Assembly (NCBI GenBank): GCA_014651175.1
Contig: BMWJ01000010.1
Location: 124,001 to 188,000, forward strand
Length of the DNA stretch: 64,000 bases
Source of the DNA: Streptomyces clavifer
Lineage (GTDB): Bacteria; Actinomycetota; Actinomycetes; Streptomycetales; Streptomycetaceae
Direction: 5' to 3'
Shown: positions 1-8,762 of the stretch, piece by piece
Numbering within the stretch: position 1 is the first letter of the stretch
Layout: each line of letters begins with the position of its first letter
Translations under genes and position numbers: made by a program
Notes under the pieces: model-generated
The model's input: only the letters and a program-made list of their open reading frames with translations
The model's database searches: none
What the model was told of the DNA's origin: nothing

Positions 1-700
1 GGGCCGAGACGGTGTTGGTGACCAGGATCAGCGTCGTCGCCTTGGCCTCCGCCATCGCACCGGCACCGACCAGCGTCTTCCCGGCACCGCAGGGGAGGAC
101 GACGACACCGGACCCGCCGTGCCAGAACCCCTCGACGGCCTGCTTCTGGTACGGGCGCAGTGCCCAGCCGTCCTGGTCGAGCTCGATCGGGTGCGCCTCG
201 CCGTCGACGTACCCGGCGAGGTCCTCGGCCGGCCAGCCCAGCTTCAGGAGCGTCTGCTTGATCTGCCCGCGCTCGGAGGGGTGCACGGCCACGGTGTCCG
301 GGTCGAGGCGCGCCCCGACCAGCGGCTGGACCTTCTTCGAGCGGAGGATCTCCTCCAGCACCGGCCGGTCGTTGGAGGTCAGCACCAGGCCGTGCACGGG
401 GTGCTTGGACAGGGTGAGGCGGCCGTACCGCGCCATCGTCTCGGCGATGTCGACGAGGAGCGCGTGCGGCACGGGGTAGCGCGAGTACTCCACGAGCGCG
501 TCGACGACCTGCTCGGCGTCGTGTCCCGCGGCGCGGGCGTTCCACAGGCCGAGCGGCGTGACCCGGTAGGTGTGGATGTGCTCGGGCGCACGCTCCAGCT
601 CCGCGAACGGGGCGATCACACGACGGCAGGCGTCCGCCTGGTCGTGGTCGACTTCGAGGAGCAGCGTCTTGTCACTCTGGACGATGAGGGGTCCGGTCAC
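1..700 (-). CDS. XPB-type DNA repair helicase, 3' end outside window
   Basis: Only the first 233 codons are present; the gene runs off the left edge. Translation from a GTG at 698-700 begins VTGPLIVQSDKTLLLEVDH and reaches a Walker A motif (PCGAGKTLVGAG, about residues 212-223) after a roughly 200-residue N-terminal region, as in bacterial XPB/Ssl2-like superfamily 2 helicases. Such enzymes are ATP-dependent 3'-5' DNA translocases linked to nucleotide excision repair. The start has a GGAAAGGG ribosome-binding site nine bases upstream. The helicase-associated protein at 6290-8755 probably belongs to the same functional group, but here the two are separated by about 5.5 kb of sensory and transport genes. 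The DEAH box and later motifs are not visible, so the call rests on the N-terminal half. Confidence 0.85.
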   Translation of the reverse strand, partial: MTGPLIVQSDKTLLLEVDHDQADACRRVIAPFAELERAPEHIHTYRVTPLGLWNARAAGHDAEQVVDALVEYSRYPVPHALLVDIAETMARYGRLTLSKHPVHGLVLTSNDRPVLEEILRSKKVQPLVGARLDPDTVAVHPSERGQIKQTLLKLGWPAEDLAGYVDGEAHPIELDQDGWALRPYQKQAVEGFWHGGSGVVVLPCGAGKTLVGAGAMAEAKATTLILVTNTVSA

Positions 701-830
701 GCGCGTCGGCCCTTTCCTGCGGGGGGTGGTCGTCCGGGTGCGAACGGCCAAACGTCCAGTGTGCCGCATCGGGGGCGTGAGCGGGGGGCTACGTTGAGGG
801 CATGAGCCGGGACCGCGCGCGAGGAGCCAC

Positions 831-862
831 ATGAAGGTTTCTTCATCCTGGCTTCATCCTGG
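831..862 (+). promoter_or_regulatory. TTCAT direct-repeat operator of the two-component operon
   Basis: The bases read ATGAA at 831, TTCAT at 842 and TTCAT at 853, each 11 bp apart. 841-851 and 852-862 are perfect tandem copies of CTTCATCCTGG. Tandem repeats with a one-helical-turn period are typical of OmpR/PhoB-family binding sites. It lies about 30 bp before the start of the exported protein and matches the arrangement at 3365-3402, so autoregulation by the response regulator at 2689-3348 is likely. Confidence 0.65.
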
Positions 863-891
863 CCCGCGGACGCGGCAGGCAGGCTGTGCGC

Positions 892-1233
892 ATGGCCTTC
901 TCGCACCGCATCGCCACCCTGGCAGCCGTCGTCGCGATCCCTCTGGGCATAGCCGCGACCAGCTACGCGCTGGCCGACAGCCCCACGAAGCCGGAAGTCC
1001 CCGGCCGGGTCGAGCTGAACACGGGCTCGCCCTCGGGCAGCCCGGATCCCGGCGCCACGGGCCGTCCGAGCCCGAGCGGCACGGGCAGTCCGGACGGCGG
1101 CGTCACGACCGTGCCCGACGGCGCCTCGCCCACGGCGCCGCCGAGCGACGTCGTCGTCCCGCAGCCGCCCGCCACTGACAGCACCGACGACGATGACGAC
1201 ACCGACAACGATGACGACACCGACGACGGATGA
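892..1233 (+). CDS. small exported Asp-rich protein
   Basis: A 113-residue protein with an N-terminal signal peptide (hydrophobic stretch about residues 6-27, likely cleavage after ALA). A low-complexity Pro/Ser/Gly/Thr mature part follows and ends in an acidic tail (DDDDDTDNDDDTDDG). No enzymatic domain is recognised. The acidic tail could bind divalent cations or act as an extracytoplasmic ligand or accessory for the kinase; that is inference. It is the first gene of the operon, and its last 41 bases also encode the N-terminus of the kinase in another frame. An alternative GTG start lies two codons upstream at 886. The TTCAT repeat operator is just upstream, so it is probably controlled by the downstream regulator. 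Confidence 0.75.
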   Translation: MAFSHRIATLAAVVAIPLGIAATSYALADSPTKPEVPGRVELNTGSPSGSPDPGATGRPSPSGTGSPDGGVTTVPDGASPTAPPSDVVVPQPPATDSTDDDDDTDNDDDTDDG

Positions 1234-2692
1234 GCCGCTCCCGGCAGGGCACCGGCTCTCCGCCCGGGTCCGCATCCTGCTCTGGCTGCTGGTGGTGATG
1301 ACCGTGGCACTCGCCGCGGTCGCCGCCACGACCCGTTCCATCCTGCTGGGCGACCTGGACCACCGGATCAGCACGCTGCTCGCCCAGGAGACCCGCGAGT
1401 TCGCGAACTTCGTGGAGCACGGCAGGGACCCCGCCACGGGCGCCCCCTTCGACGGCCCGCAGCGGCTGCTGGAGGTGCATCTGCAGCGGCAGTACGCGGA
1501 CACCGGTGAGGAGCTGCTCGCCGTCGTCAGCGGGACGTCCGGCTCCTCGACGCTCCGGCAGAACCGTGAGATCTCCACCGGCCTGCCCCTTCACCGGGAC
1601 CGTGCCTCGGTGAAGGCGATCACCGGATCGTCGCAGAGCACGGGGACCCTCCAGCGGCCGCGGGGCGAGATCCGCTGGGCGAAGGTCGACGTCGGCACCG
1701 CCGGCACCACTCCGCAGGGGACCTTCGTGGTCGCCTTCCACGCGGACGGCGAACGGGCCATGGTGAACGACGTCTTCCGGATCCTGCTCGCGATCTCGTG
1801 CGTCGCCCTGCTGATGACCACGGGTATCGCCTGGGTCGTCGCGGGACGCATACTCGCACCCGTCCGGCTGGTACGCGCCACGGCGGCGCAGCTCACCGAG
1901 CAGGACCTCACCCGCCGTATCCCCGTCCACGGGCGGGACGACATCTCGGCGCTCGCCGAGACCTTCAACGCGATGCTGGACCGGCTGGAGCGCGCGTTCG
2001 GGACCCAGCGGCAGTTCATCGACGACGCCGGCCACGAACTGCGCACCCCGATCACCATCGTGCGCGGCCATCTCGAGCTCATGGGCGACGACCCCGCCGA
2101 ACGCGAGGAGACCGTGCGGCTGGTGACCGACGAGCTCGACCGGATGAGCCGGATCGTCGAGGACCTGCTGCTGCTCGCCAAGGCCGAGCGCTCCGACTTC
2201 ACCCACCCCGAAGCGGTCCAGCTCACCGAGCTGACCGCGGACGTCTACGTGAAGGTACGGGCGCTGGGACGGCGGGACTGGCAGCTGGACGGCGGCGCCG
2301 ACGGCTGGGCGCTCCTCGACCCGCAGCACATCACCCAGGCGATGGTGCAGCTCGCGCAGAACGCGGTGCAGCACACGGCTCCCGGCGCGACGGTCCGGAT
2401 CGGTTCACGGTTCACGGACGCGGGCGAGGTGGAGCTGTACGTCGCGGACAGCGGTTCCGGTGTGCGGCCCGAGGACGCCGAGGTGATCTTCCAGCGGTTC
2501 CGCCGCGGCGCGGCCCGGCGCGGTTCGCGCGGCAGCGGCGCAGGGCTCGGGCTGTCGATCGTCAAGGCCATCGCGGAAGGCCACCGGGGGCGCGTCGAAC
2601 TGCGTCCCACCCCCGGCGGAGGGGCGACCTTCGCCCTGCTGCTGCCCTGCGTGCCCGTTGCGGAACCTGATGTGGAGGCGGTCGGACCGTGA
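1193..2692 (+). CDS. sensor histidine kinase
   Basis: A 499-residue membrane kinase. The first transmembrane segment lies around residues 26-47, an extracytoplasmic sensor region about 48-190, and the second membrane segment about 195-215, followed by a HAMP linker. The HisKA motif DDAGHELRTPI carries the phospho-acceptor His281. The HATPase domain has an N-box (QNAVQHT), a DSGSGV G1 motif and GAGLGLSIV. The start could be 1193 or the in-frame ATG at 1211; both lie inside the end of the preceding gene, so translation is coupled. The 3' end overlaps the response regulator by four bases (GTGA). It is an EnvZ/MprB-type partner for that regulator. The ligand is unknown; its genetic neighbours suggest a small carboxylate. 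Confidence 0.9.
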   Translation: MTTPTTMTTPTTDEPLPAGHRLSARVRILLWLLVVMTVALAAVAATTRSILLGDLDHRISTLLAQETREFANFVEHGRDPATGAPFDGPQRLLEVHLQRQYADTGEELLAVVSGTSGSSTLRQNREISTGLPLHRDRASVKAITGSSQSTGTLQRPRGEIRWAKVDVGTAGTTPQGTFVVAFHADGERAMVNDVFRILLAISCVALLMTTGIAWVVAGRILAPVRLVRATAAQLTEQDLTRRIPVHGRDDISALAETFNAMLDRLERAFGTQRQFIDDAGHELRTPITIVRGHLELMGDDPAEREETVRLVTDELDRMSRIVEDLLLLAKAERSDFTHPEAVQLTELTADVYVKVRALGRRDWQLDGGADGWALLDPQHITQAMVQLAQNAVQHTAPGATVRIGSRFTDAGEVELYVADSGSGVRPEDAEVIFQRFRRGAARRGSRGSGAGLGLSIVKAIAEGHRGRVELRPTPGGGATFALLLPCVPVAEPDVEAVGP

Positions 2693-3348
2693 GCCGGATT
2701 CTCATCGTCGAGGACGAGGAGCGGATCGCCGCCTTCGTCGAGAAGGGCCTGCGGGCCAACAACTTCACCACGACGGTCGCCGGCGACGGCCGCACGGCCG
2801 TCGACTACGCGTGCACGGGCGGCTTCGACCTGATCGTCCTGGACATCGGACTGCCCGACCGCGACGGGTTCTCGGTGCTCCGGGAGATACGGGAGGCCCA
2901 GGTGACGTCCCCGGTGATCGTGCTGACAGCACGGGATTCGGTGCGGGACACGGTGGCCGGCCTGGAGGGCGGCGCGGACGACTGGATGACCAAACCGTTC
3001 CGCTTCGAGGAACTGCTGGCGCGGGTCCGGCTACGGCTGCGGACCGCGGCACGGGTGCCGGAGGTGACCGTACTGCGCAGCGGAGACCTGACGCTGGACC
3101 TGCGTACCAGGCGGGCCAGGGCCGCGGAGCGCACCGTGGACCTGACGGCGCGGGAGTTCGTCCTGCTCGAACTCTTCCTGCGCCACCCCGACCAGGTGCT
3201 GTCGCGCGAGCAGATCCTGTCGCACGTGTGGGGCTACGACTTCGACCCGGGGTCCAACATCGTGGACGTCTACGTGCGGGCGCTGCGCAAGAAGCTCGGG
3301 GCCGAACGGCTGGAGACCGTACGCGGCATGGGGTACCGGATGCGGTGA
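2689..3348 (+). CDS. OmpR/PhoB-family response regulator
   Basis: A 219-residue regulator. The receiver domain (about 1-115) has the acidic pair E8-D9, phospho-acceptor D52 (VLDIGLPDRDG), a conserved Thr in LTAR and Lys in MTKPF. The C-terminal winged helix (about 125-219) has the LTAREFVLLE entry, the recognition region SREQILSHVWGYDF and the closing RGMGYRM typical of OmpR/MprA proteins. It starts at a GTG overlapping the kinase stop. The two TTCAT-repeat sites at 831-862 and 3365-3402 are the obvious candidate targets. Confidence 0.93.
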   Translation: MSRILIVEDEERIAAFVEKGLRANNFTTTVAGDGRTAVDYACTGGFDLIVLDIGLPDRDGFSVLREIREAQVTSPVIVLTARDSVRDTVAGLEGGADDWMTKPFRFEELLARVRLRLRTAARVPEVTVLRSGDLTLDLRTRRARAAERTVDLTAREFVLLELFLRHPDQVLSREQILSHVWGYDFDPGSNIVDVYVRALRKKLGAERLETVRGMGYRMR

Positions 3349-3364
3349 CCGCGCCCGCGCGCGC

Positions 3365-3402
3365 ATGAACTTTCCTTCATGGACGGCTCATCAGGGGCTC
3401 AC
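3365..3402 (+). promoter_or_regulatory. second TTCAT-repeat operator, before the permease
   Basis: ATGAA at 3365, TTCAT at 3376, CTCAT at 3387 and CTCAC at 3398 occur at an exact 11-bp period. This is the same ATGAA-N6-TTCAT-N6-YTCAT arrangement as at 831-862. It lies in the 120-bp gap between the response regulator and the permease, so it probably drives or modulates the permease and glycerate kinase operon. Confidence 0.6.
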
Positions 3403-3468
3403 CGAGGCTCCCGAGACTGGTCGGGAGGGGCCAGGACCGGCCCCGGACCACCCCGTGGAGGAGCCAAG

Positions 3469-4884
3469 GTGACCCTGACCACCCGTCAGGCCGTGTCGGT
3501 GTGCGTCGCGCTGAGTGTCTGCGCGGTCCTGCTCGTGCCGGGGGTCGCCCGGGGCCTCGGCACGGACGCCCGGATCACGCTGCTGGTGTTCGTCGTCGCC
3601 ACGTGTGCGTGGATCGGGACCTCCGTGGACGACACGTACATAGCGCTGGGCGCCGGGCTCGTGCTCGCGGCGGCGGGAGTGATCAGCAGCGACACCCTGT
3701 TCGCGACCCTCGGTGACTCGACCGTCTGGCTCCTGATCTGCGCCTTCGTGATCGCCGCCGCGGTGTCGCGCAGCGGACTCGCGGGCCGGGCCGCGGCCTT
3801 CCTGGTCGGTGGGGCACGCACCGTGCGCCAGCTCGTGCACCTGACGACGACGGCCCTGGTGCTGACCGCGTTCGCCGTTCCGGCGACCTCGGGGCGTGCG
3901 GCACTCGCGCTGCCCGTCTTCCTGGCCCTGGCCAAGGTGCTGGCCGACCGCAAGCGGCTGGTGGTCATGCTGGCTCTGCTCTTCCCCACGGTCATCCTCC
4001 TGTCGGCGGTGGCCACCCTCATCGGGGCGGGCGCGCACCTGATCACGGTCTCCGTGCTGTGGGAGGCCACCGGGCAGGACATCGGCTTCACCCAGTGGCT
4101 CCTGCTGGGGCTGCCCCTGGCCGTCGTCTCCTCCCACCTCGCGGCGGAGCTGGTGCTGCTGACCACGACGCGGCGGGCGGACCGGCGCGGGCCCGTCCAC
4201 ATCTCGGTGGAAGAGATCCAGGAGCACAGCGACAAGCCGGTGACCGGTCCGCTGGAGCCGGGCGAGGCACGGTGCGCGATGTTGCTCGGCACCGTGGTGG
4301 TGCTGTGGTGCAGCGAGCCGCTCCACGGGGTGCCGCCCGCCCTCGTCGCGCTGATCGGCGCGGTGGTCGCCGCGTCACCGGTGCTGGGCACGGTCCGGCT
4401 GAAGGACGCGCTGACGACGGTGCCGTGGTCGCTGCTGCTGTTCATGGCCGCGACGATGGCGATGGGTGCCGCGCTCACGCAGTCGGGAGCCGCGGAGTGG
4501 CTCGTCTCGTGGCTGCCCGCCGGCACCGGAGTGCCCGCCTGGGTGTTCCTGGCGGTCGTCGTCGCCCTCAGCACCGCGGCGCACCTGGTGCTCCAGTCGC
4601 GCTCCGCCCGTTCCAGCGTGCTCGTACCGCTGGTCGTGGCGGCCGCCGCGGGGCTCGGCGTCAACCCGATGTCGGCCGCACTGGCCTCCACCGCCGCCGC
4701 GGGCTTCTGCCACACCCTGCCCGCGTCGGCCAAGCCCGTGGCCCTCTTCGCCGACGTCCCCGGCATCCCGACCTACGGCCCGCGGGACCTGCTGCGCCTG
4801 TCGGCGCTGCTGGCACCGCTGACCGCGGCGGTCGTGCTGCTCTTCGCCCTCCTGGTCTGGCCGCTGCTGGGCGTAGCGCCCTGA
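3469..4884 (+). CDS. SLC13/DASS-family carboxylate or anion permease
   Basis: A 471-residue polytopic membrane protein with about 11-12 hydrophobic segments. Two similar halves each contain a Ser/Thr-rich re-entrant motif (PATSGRAALALP near residue 140, LQSRSARSSVLVPLV near 380) and a late GFCHTLPASAKPVALF segment, as in divalent anion:sodium symporters of the SLC13/DASS group. I chose the GTG at 3469 because GGAGGAG lies just upstream; an in-frame ATG 30 codons earlier would add a Gly/Arg-rich unstructured extension. Glycerate kinase follows after 63 bp, so the substrate is plausibly glycerate or a related hydroxy- or dicarboxylate (inference). Likely controlled by the adjacent two-component system. 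Confidence 0.82.
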   Translation: MTLTTRQAVSVCVALSVCAVLLVPGVARGLGTDARITLLVFVVATCAWIGTSVDDTYIALGAGLVLAAAGVISSDTLFATLGDSTVWLLICAFVIAAAVSRSGLAGRAAAFLVGGARTVRQLVHLTTTALVLTAFAVPATSGRAALALPVFLALAKVLADRKRLVVMLALLFPTVILLSAVATLIGAGAHLITVSVLWEATGQDIGFTQWLLLGLPLAVVSSHLAAELVLLTTTRRADRRGPVHISVEEIQEHSDKPVTGPLEPGEARCAMLLGTVVVLWCSEPLHGVPPALVALIGAVVAASPVLGTVRLKDALTTVPWSLLLFMAATMAMGAALTQSGAAEWLVSWLPAGTGVPAWVFLAVVVALSTAAHLVLQSRSARSSVLVPLVVAAAAGLGVNPMSAALASTAAAGFCHTLPASAKPVALFADVPGIPTYGPRDLLRLSALLAPLTAAVVLLFALLVWPLLGVAP

Positions 4885-4947
4885 CCGGGGCGCCCGCGCC
4901 CCCGCCGTACCTCTTCCGTCACCCCTCATCTGCATTCAGGAGCATTC

Positions 4948-6207
4948 ATGTCCGCGACGTACCGGTTCGCCATCGCCCCCAGCGGTTTCAAGGAGTCCCT
5001 GTCCGCACAGGATGCCGCGCAGGCCATCGCGGAAGGGCTGCTGCGGGTGGTCCCCGACGCCGAGGTCGACCTGATCCCGCTCGTCGACGGTGGCGAGGGC
5101 ACGGCACGGGCGCTGGCCGCCGCCACGGGGGGCAGGCTGGTGCACCGTACGGAGACGGGGCCGGTCGGCGAACCGGTCGACACGCACTTCGCCCTGCTCG
5201 GCGGCCCGGCGCACGGACCGCGCACCGCCGTGGTGGAGATGGCGGCGGTGGCCGGTCTGAGCCTGGTGCCGCCGGACCGGCGCGACCCGATGGTCACCAC
5301 CACGTACGGGGTGGGAGGGCTCATCCGTGCCGCGCTGGACGCCGGGGCGCACCGGATCCTCGTCGGCTGCGGGGACTCGGGGACCTCGGACGGCGGCGCG
5401 GGAGCGCTCCAGGCACTGGGCGCGAGGCTGCTCGACGCCGAGGGCCGTGAACTGGCCCGGGGCGGGGGCGAACTGCGCCGCCTGGCCCGCATCGACACCT
5501 CCGGTCTCGACCCCCGGCTGTCCGAGGCGGAGATGCTCGTCGCGTGCAATCCGTACAACGTGCTCTGCGGACCGCAGGGCGTGGCTCGGGTCTTCGGCCC
5601 GCAGAAGGGCGCGACGCCGGGCCAGGTCGAGGAGCTGTCCCTGGCGCTCGACCACTGGGCGGACGTACTCGCCCGTGACGTACGCCCGCGCCTGTGCGGC
5701 GTGTCGGGTGCGGCCCCGCCGGACAGCCTGCGGCACGGGCCCGGCACCGGTGCGTCGGGCGGGCTGGGTGCCGGACTGGCCGCACTGGGTGCGAGCCTGC
5801 TCCCGCGCTTCGAGGTGCTGCTCGACCACCTCGATCTCGACGCACGGCTCGCCCGTGCCGACCTGGTGATCACCGCGGAGGGCGCCCTGGACCGCCAGAC
5901 CCCGCGCGGCAAGGTCCCGTCCGAGGTGGCGCGCAGGGCCAAGCTCCACGGCCGTCCGGTGCTCGCGCTGGCCGGGACGATCGGCGACGGAGCCCAGCAG
6001 GTACGGGCGTCGGGCGTCGACGCGTACAGCGGCATCCTGCCCGCACCGGTGGGCCTGGCGGAGGCGCTCAGCCGCGGTGGGGAGTTCCTCACCGACGCTT
6101 CGGAGCGTGCGCTGCGCATGGTGCTGATCGGCATCGGCCTGACCTCCACCGGCACGACGGTCTCCCGGACGGCCGCTCCCGGCGAGGCGCTGGCACCGGC
6201 CGGGTGA
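4948..6207 (+). CDS. glycerate kinase
   Basis: A 419-residue cytoplasmic enzyme of the GlxK/GarK-type glycerate kinase family, which phosphorylates D-glycerate with ATP and feeds it into glycolysis. Diagnostic stretches are IAPSGFKESLSAQDAAQAI at the N-terminus, VDGGEGTARALAAATGG, GCGDSGTSDGGAGALQALG, a Pro/Gly-rich region around VFGPQKGATP, and ITAEGALDRQTPRGKVP near residue 310. The C-terminal 30 residues are a loose Thr/Ala-rich tail beyond the usual family length. The start ATG has an AGGAGCATTC leader. It is probably cotranscribed with the upstream permease, giving uptake plus activation of one substrate. Confidence 0.9.
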   Translation: MSATYRFAIAPSGFKESLSAQDAAQAIAEGLLRVVPDAEVDLIPLVDGGEGTARALAAATGGRLVHRTETGPVGEPVDTHFALLGGPAHGPRTAVVEMAAVAGLSLVPPDRRDPMVTTTYGVGGLIRAALDAGAHRILVGCGDSGTSDGGAGALQALGARLLDAEGRELARGGGELRRLARIDTSGLDPRLSEAEMLVACNPYNVLCGPQGVARVFGPQKGATPGQVEELSLALDHWADVLARDVRPRLCGVSGAAPPDSLRHGPGTGASGGLGAGLAALGASLLPRFEVLLDHLDLDARLARADLVITAEGALDRQTPRGKVPSEVARRAKLHGRPVLALAGTIGDGAQQVRASGVDAYSGILPAPVGLAEALSRGGEFLTDASERALRMVLIGIGLTSTGTTVSRTAAPGEALAPAG

Positions 6208-6263
6208 GGCCCGTGCCGGGAGGCCGCCGGTGGCTGCCCCGCTCCGCGGGCCCAGGACGTGTC

Positions 6264-6281
6264 CGTTCCGCGGCGGGAACG
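6264..6281. terminator. short hairpin between convergent genes
   Basis: CGTTCC at 6264-6269 pairs with GGAACG at 6276-6281 over a six-base loop. It sits between the convergent glycerate kinase and helicase-associated genes. There is no T-run and the stem is short, so a bidirectional terminator is only possible. Confidence 0.3.
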
Positions 6282-6289
6282 CCCGGTGC

Positions 6290-8755
6290 CTACGGCGTCG
6301 CGTCGTCGGCCAGCTCCGCCACGCCCGTGATCCGGTGCAGCGGATACGTGCGGACCTCGTCGGCCGTGTGGTCGTACGCCGTGACGAAGCCGCCCTCGAC
6401 CTTCACGGGGGCGATCACCCGCTGGCTGGCCGCGCCGTCCGCGTTGACGTAGCCGATCCACACCGCGGACCCGGTCATCGCGGCGGCCTGGACGGTGGCG
6501 AGGGTCTCGGCGGGAGTCGTGCGGGGGAGCGAGCCGGCCGACGCCGTCTCCGGGGCGTCCCTGTGGACCACCCGGGCGGCCGTGTCACCGGCCCTGATGG
6601 CCCGCACCGCGGCGGTCAGCAGCGTCGCGTCGGGGACCGGAGGGCCCTCGGGGACGGGTGCGGGGGCCGTGCGGGGCGGGGTGCGGCGGGCACCCGCGCG
6701 GGTGATCAGCACGTCGCCCTCGGCCGATTCGGCGGCCGGGGCGTACCCCATCTCGCGCAGTGCCTCCAGCAGCGAGCCGGGGTCGGTCTGCGCGGCCAGG
6801 ACCGTCGGAGCGAGCCGGCGCAGCCGCAGGGCGGCCGAGCGCTTGTCGGCCAGGATCTCGTTCAGCACGGCCTCGTCGTCGCAGCGCACGTACGCGGAGG
6901 CGGCGCCGATCCGCAGGTGGCCGTGGCGGCGGGCCACGTCGTCGATGAGGTAGCTCAGCGGCTGCGGCACCGGGGTACGGCTGTGCGTGGCCAGGAAGGC
7001 GTGCAGGTCGGAGGCGGCCTGGCCGGCGTCCAGGGCGCGGCGTACGGAACCGGGGGTGAAGCGGAAGACCGTCGCACCGCCCTTGGACTCGATGTCCGCG
7101 AGCACCGAGAGCATCTCGGCGAGCGGGCGTTCCAGGGGGCCGGGAGCCACCGCCGTCAGGTCGGCCTGGAGCAGGACGTGGTCGAGGGGCTCGGGGATGA
7201 GCGGGGCGAGGCGGGCGGCCGCCTCGCGGGGGCCCTCGTCGAGAAGCGCCCGGGCCTGGGAGGAGAGGGCCCCGCGGCCGGTGATGCCGAGCAGCTCCGC
7301 CTCGTTGACGGTCCACAGGGCGATGCGGGAGCGCAGGTCGGAGACGTCGCCGGCGGACGGGGCCGTGCCGGACGCGCCCGTACGCAGCGGCCGTTCCCAG
7401 CGGAGGCGGGCCAGCAGGGTCTGCGGGTCGGGGGCGGTGCCCGGGGGGAGCGAGGCGAACAGGGCCAGCACCCGGCGGCGCACCTCGGGCGCGGCCGAGC
7501 GGTCCAGCTCGGCGCCGAGCGCGGAGAGCGCCCGTCCCTTGGCATCCTGGCCGCCGACCAGGCCCGCGGTGCGGGTGGCGGCCAGCCAGGCGGCGGCGAG
7601 GCGGGTCCAGCGGTCCTGGGCGGGGAGCTCGAGCCAGTCGTCGTAGGCGGGCGTCGCCGCGTACCGCTCGTCGGCCTCGCCGTCGGTGGCCAGCAGCCCC
7701 GCCGCGTAGGCGAGTTCGACCCAGAAGGCCGCGATCGGCTCGGACACGTCGAGGGCGTTCGCGACCCGCTTCAGCTCGCGCACGCTCAGGCCCCCCGCGC
7801 GGAGGATGGCCGGACCGCCGTTGTTCCAGAGCTTCAGCAGTTCCTCGATCGTGGACAGCGCGGTGAAGGCCTGGCCGGCCGCCGCCCTGTCCACAGCCTG
7901 GGGATCGCGCTCGGCCGCCGCCACGAGGGCCGGCGGCACGGGCTCCGGTACGCGGTGGGCGCGGCCGGCCCGCAGGTGCAGCGCGGCCTCGCGCGGCAGG
8001 ACGACGGTCCGGGTCGACACCGGCAGCAACAGGCCGCGGTCGCGGAGCCATTGGACGGGCGGGGCCGGATTCGGGGTGACCTCCCCGTACGGCGGGCCCC
8101 ACACCAGCCGGTCCAGCACGGACAGCGCCTCGACCGGGGCGGTGTCCAGCAGTGCGGCCATCCTCGTCCGGTCGGTGAAGAGGCCGGCCAGCGAGGCGAC
8201 GGCGGAGACCGGGTCATGGGTGGCCGGCAGGCCGGCGGCGGTCAGGATGTCCTGCAGCCGGCCCGGTGACATGCCGGCCGTCGCCTCGGCGACGGTCGGT
8301 CCGAGACCGGTGGGGGAAGGGTGCTGCGGGGACGGGGCGAGCAGTTCGCGTGCGGTGCGCACGAGGTGGAGCCGCTCGTCCTCGCCCCAGACGAGGGCCT
8401 GTTCGCGCAGGGTCGTGAGCGCGGCGGGCAGAGCGGCGGTGATCGCCGCACCGGAGTCGTCGCGGCGGTCGCCGTCCCCCTCGCCGTCACCGGTGAGGAG
8501 CGCGAGCAGCGCGTCGTACGGAGCGGGATCGGGCGCCACGGCCAGCGCCTCCGCGGTCTGCAGGGCGAACCGGTCCAGGTGCTCCAGCGCGCGGATGACG
8601 GAGGCGCGCGTGCCGGCCCGCGTCGCCAGCTGGGTGATGTCGTTCGGCACGGGGCTGAGCAGGTCGGGGCGGGCACGCAGCAGCCCCGCCAGCGATTCGT
8701 CGCCCCGGGCGCGCAGGGCTTCGGCGAGCGTGCGCGGTGGTGTGGTCGTCCCCAT
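6290..8755 (-). CDS. helicase-associated (XPB/Ssl2 N-terminal-like) protein
   Basis: An 821-residue cytoplasmic protein beginning MGTTTPPRTLAEALRARGDESLAGLL, the form of the large actinobacterial 'helicase-associated domain' proteins that resemble the N-terminal damage-recognition region of XPB. I see no Walker A motif, so it is not itself a helicase. The central and C-terminal parts have repeated winged-helix-like units and a WYL-like tail (VWIGYVNADG..QRVIAPVKVEGGFVTAYDH). It probably works with the XPB-type helicase of 1-700. I prefer the ATG at 8755 over the GTG at 8764, because a -10-like TACCGT lies seven bases before it and no ribosome-binding site is present, which suggests a leaderless transcript. 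Confidence 0.78.
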   Translation of the reverse strand: MGTTTPPRTLAEALRARGDESLAGLLRARPDLLSPVPNDITQLATRAGTRASVIRALEHLDRFALQTAEALAVAPDPAPYDALLALLTGDGEGDGDRRDDSGAAITAALPAALTTLREQALVWGEDERLHLVRTARELLAPSPQHPSPTGLGPTVAEATAGMSPGRLQDILTAAGLPATHDPVSAVASLAGLFTDRTRMAALLDTAPVEALSVLDRLVWGPPYGEVTPNPAPPVQWLRDRGLLLPVSTRTVVLPREAALHLRAGRAHRVPEPVPPALVAAAERDPQAVDRAAAGQAFTALSTIEELLKLWNNGGPAILRAGGLSVRELKRVANALDVSEPIAAFWVELAYAAGLLATDGEADERYAATPAYDDWLELPAQDRWTRLAAAWLAATRTAGLVGGQDAKGRALSALGAELDRSAAPEVRRRVLALFASLPPGTAPDPQTLLARLRWERPLRTGASGTAPSAGDVSDLRSRIALWTVNEAELLGITGRGALSSQARALLDEGPREAAARLAPLIPEPLDHVLLQADLTAVAPGPLERPLAEMLSVLADIESKGGATVFRFTPGSVRRALDAGQAASDLHAFLATHSRTPVPQPLSYLIDDVARRHGHLRIGAASAYVRCDDEAVLNEILADKRSAALRLRRLAPTVLAAQTDPGSLLEALREMGYAPAAESAEGDVLITRAGARRTPPRTAPAPVPEGPPVPDATLLTAAVRAIRAGDTAARVVHRDAPETASAGSLPRTTPAETLATVQAAAMTGSAVWIGYVNADGAASQRVIAPVKVEGGFVTAYDHTADEVRTYPLHRITGVAELADDATP

Positions 8756-8762
8756 CCGTCCC

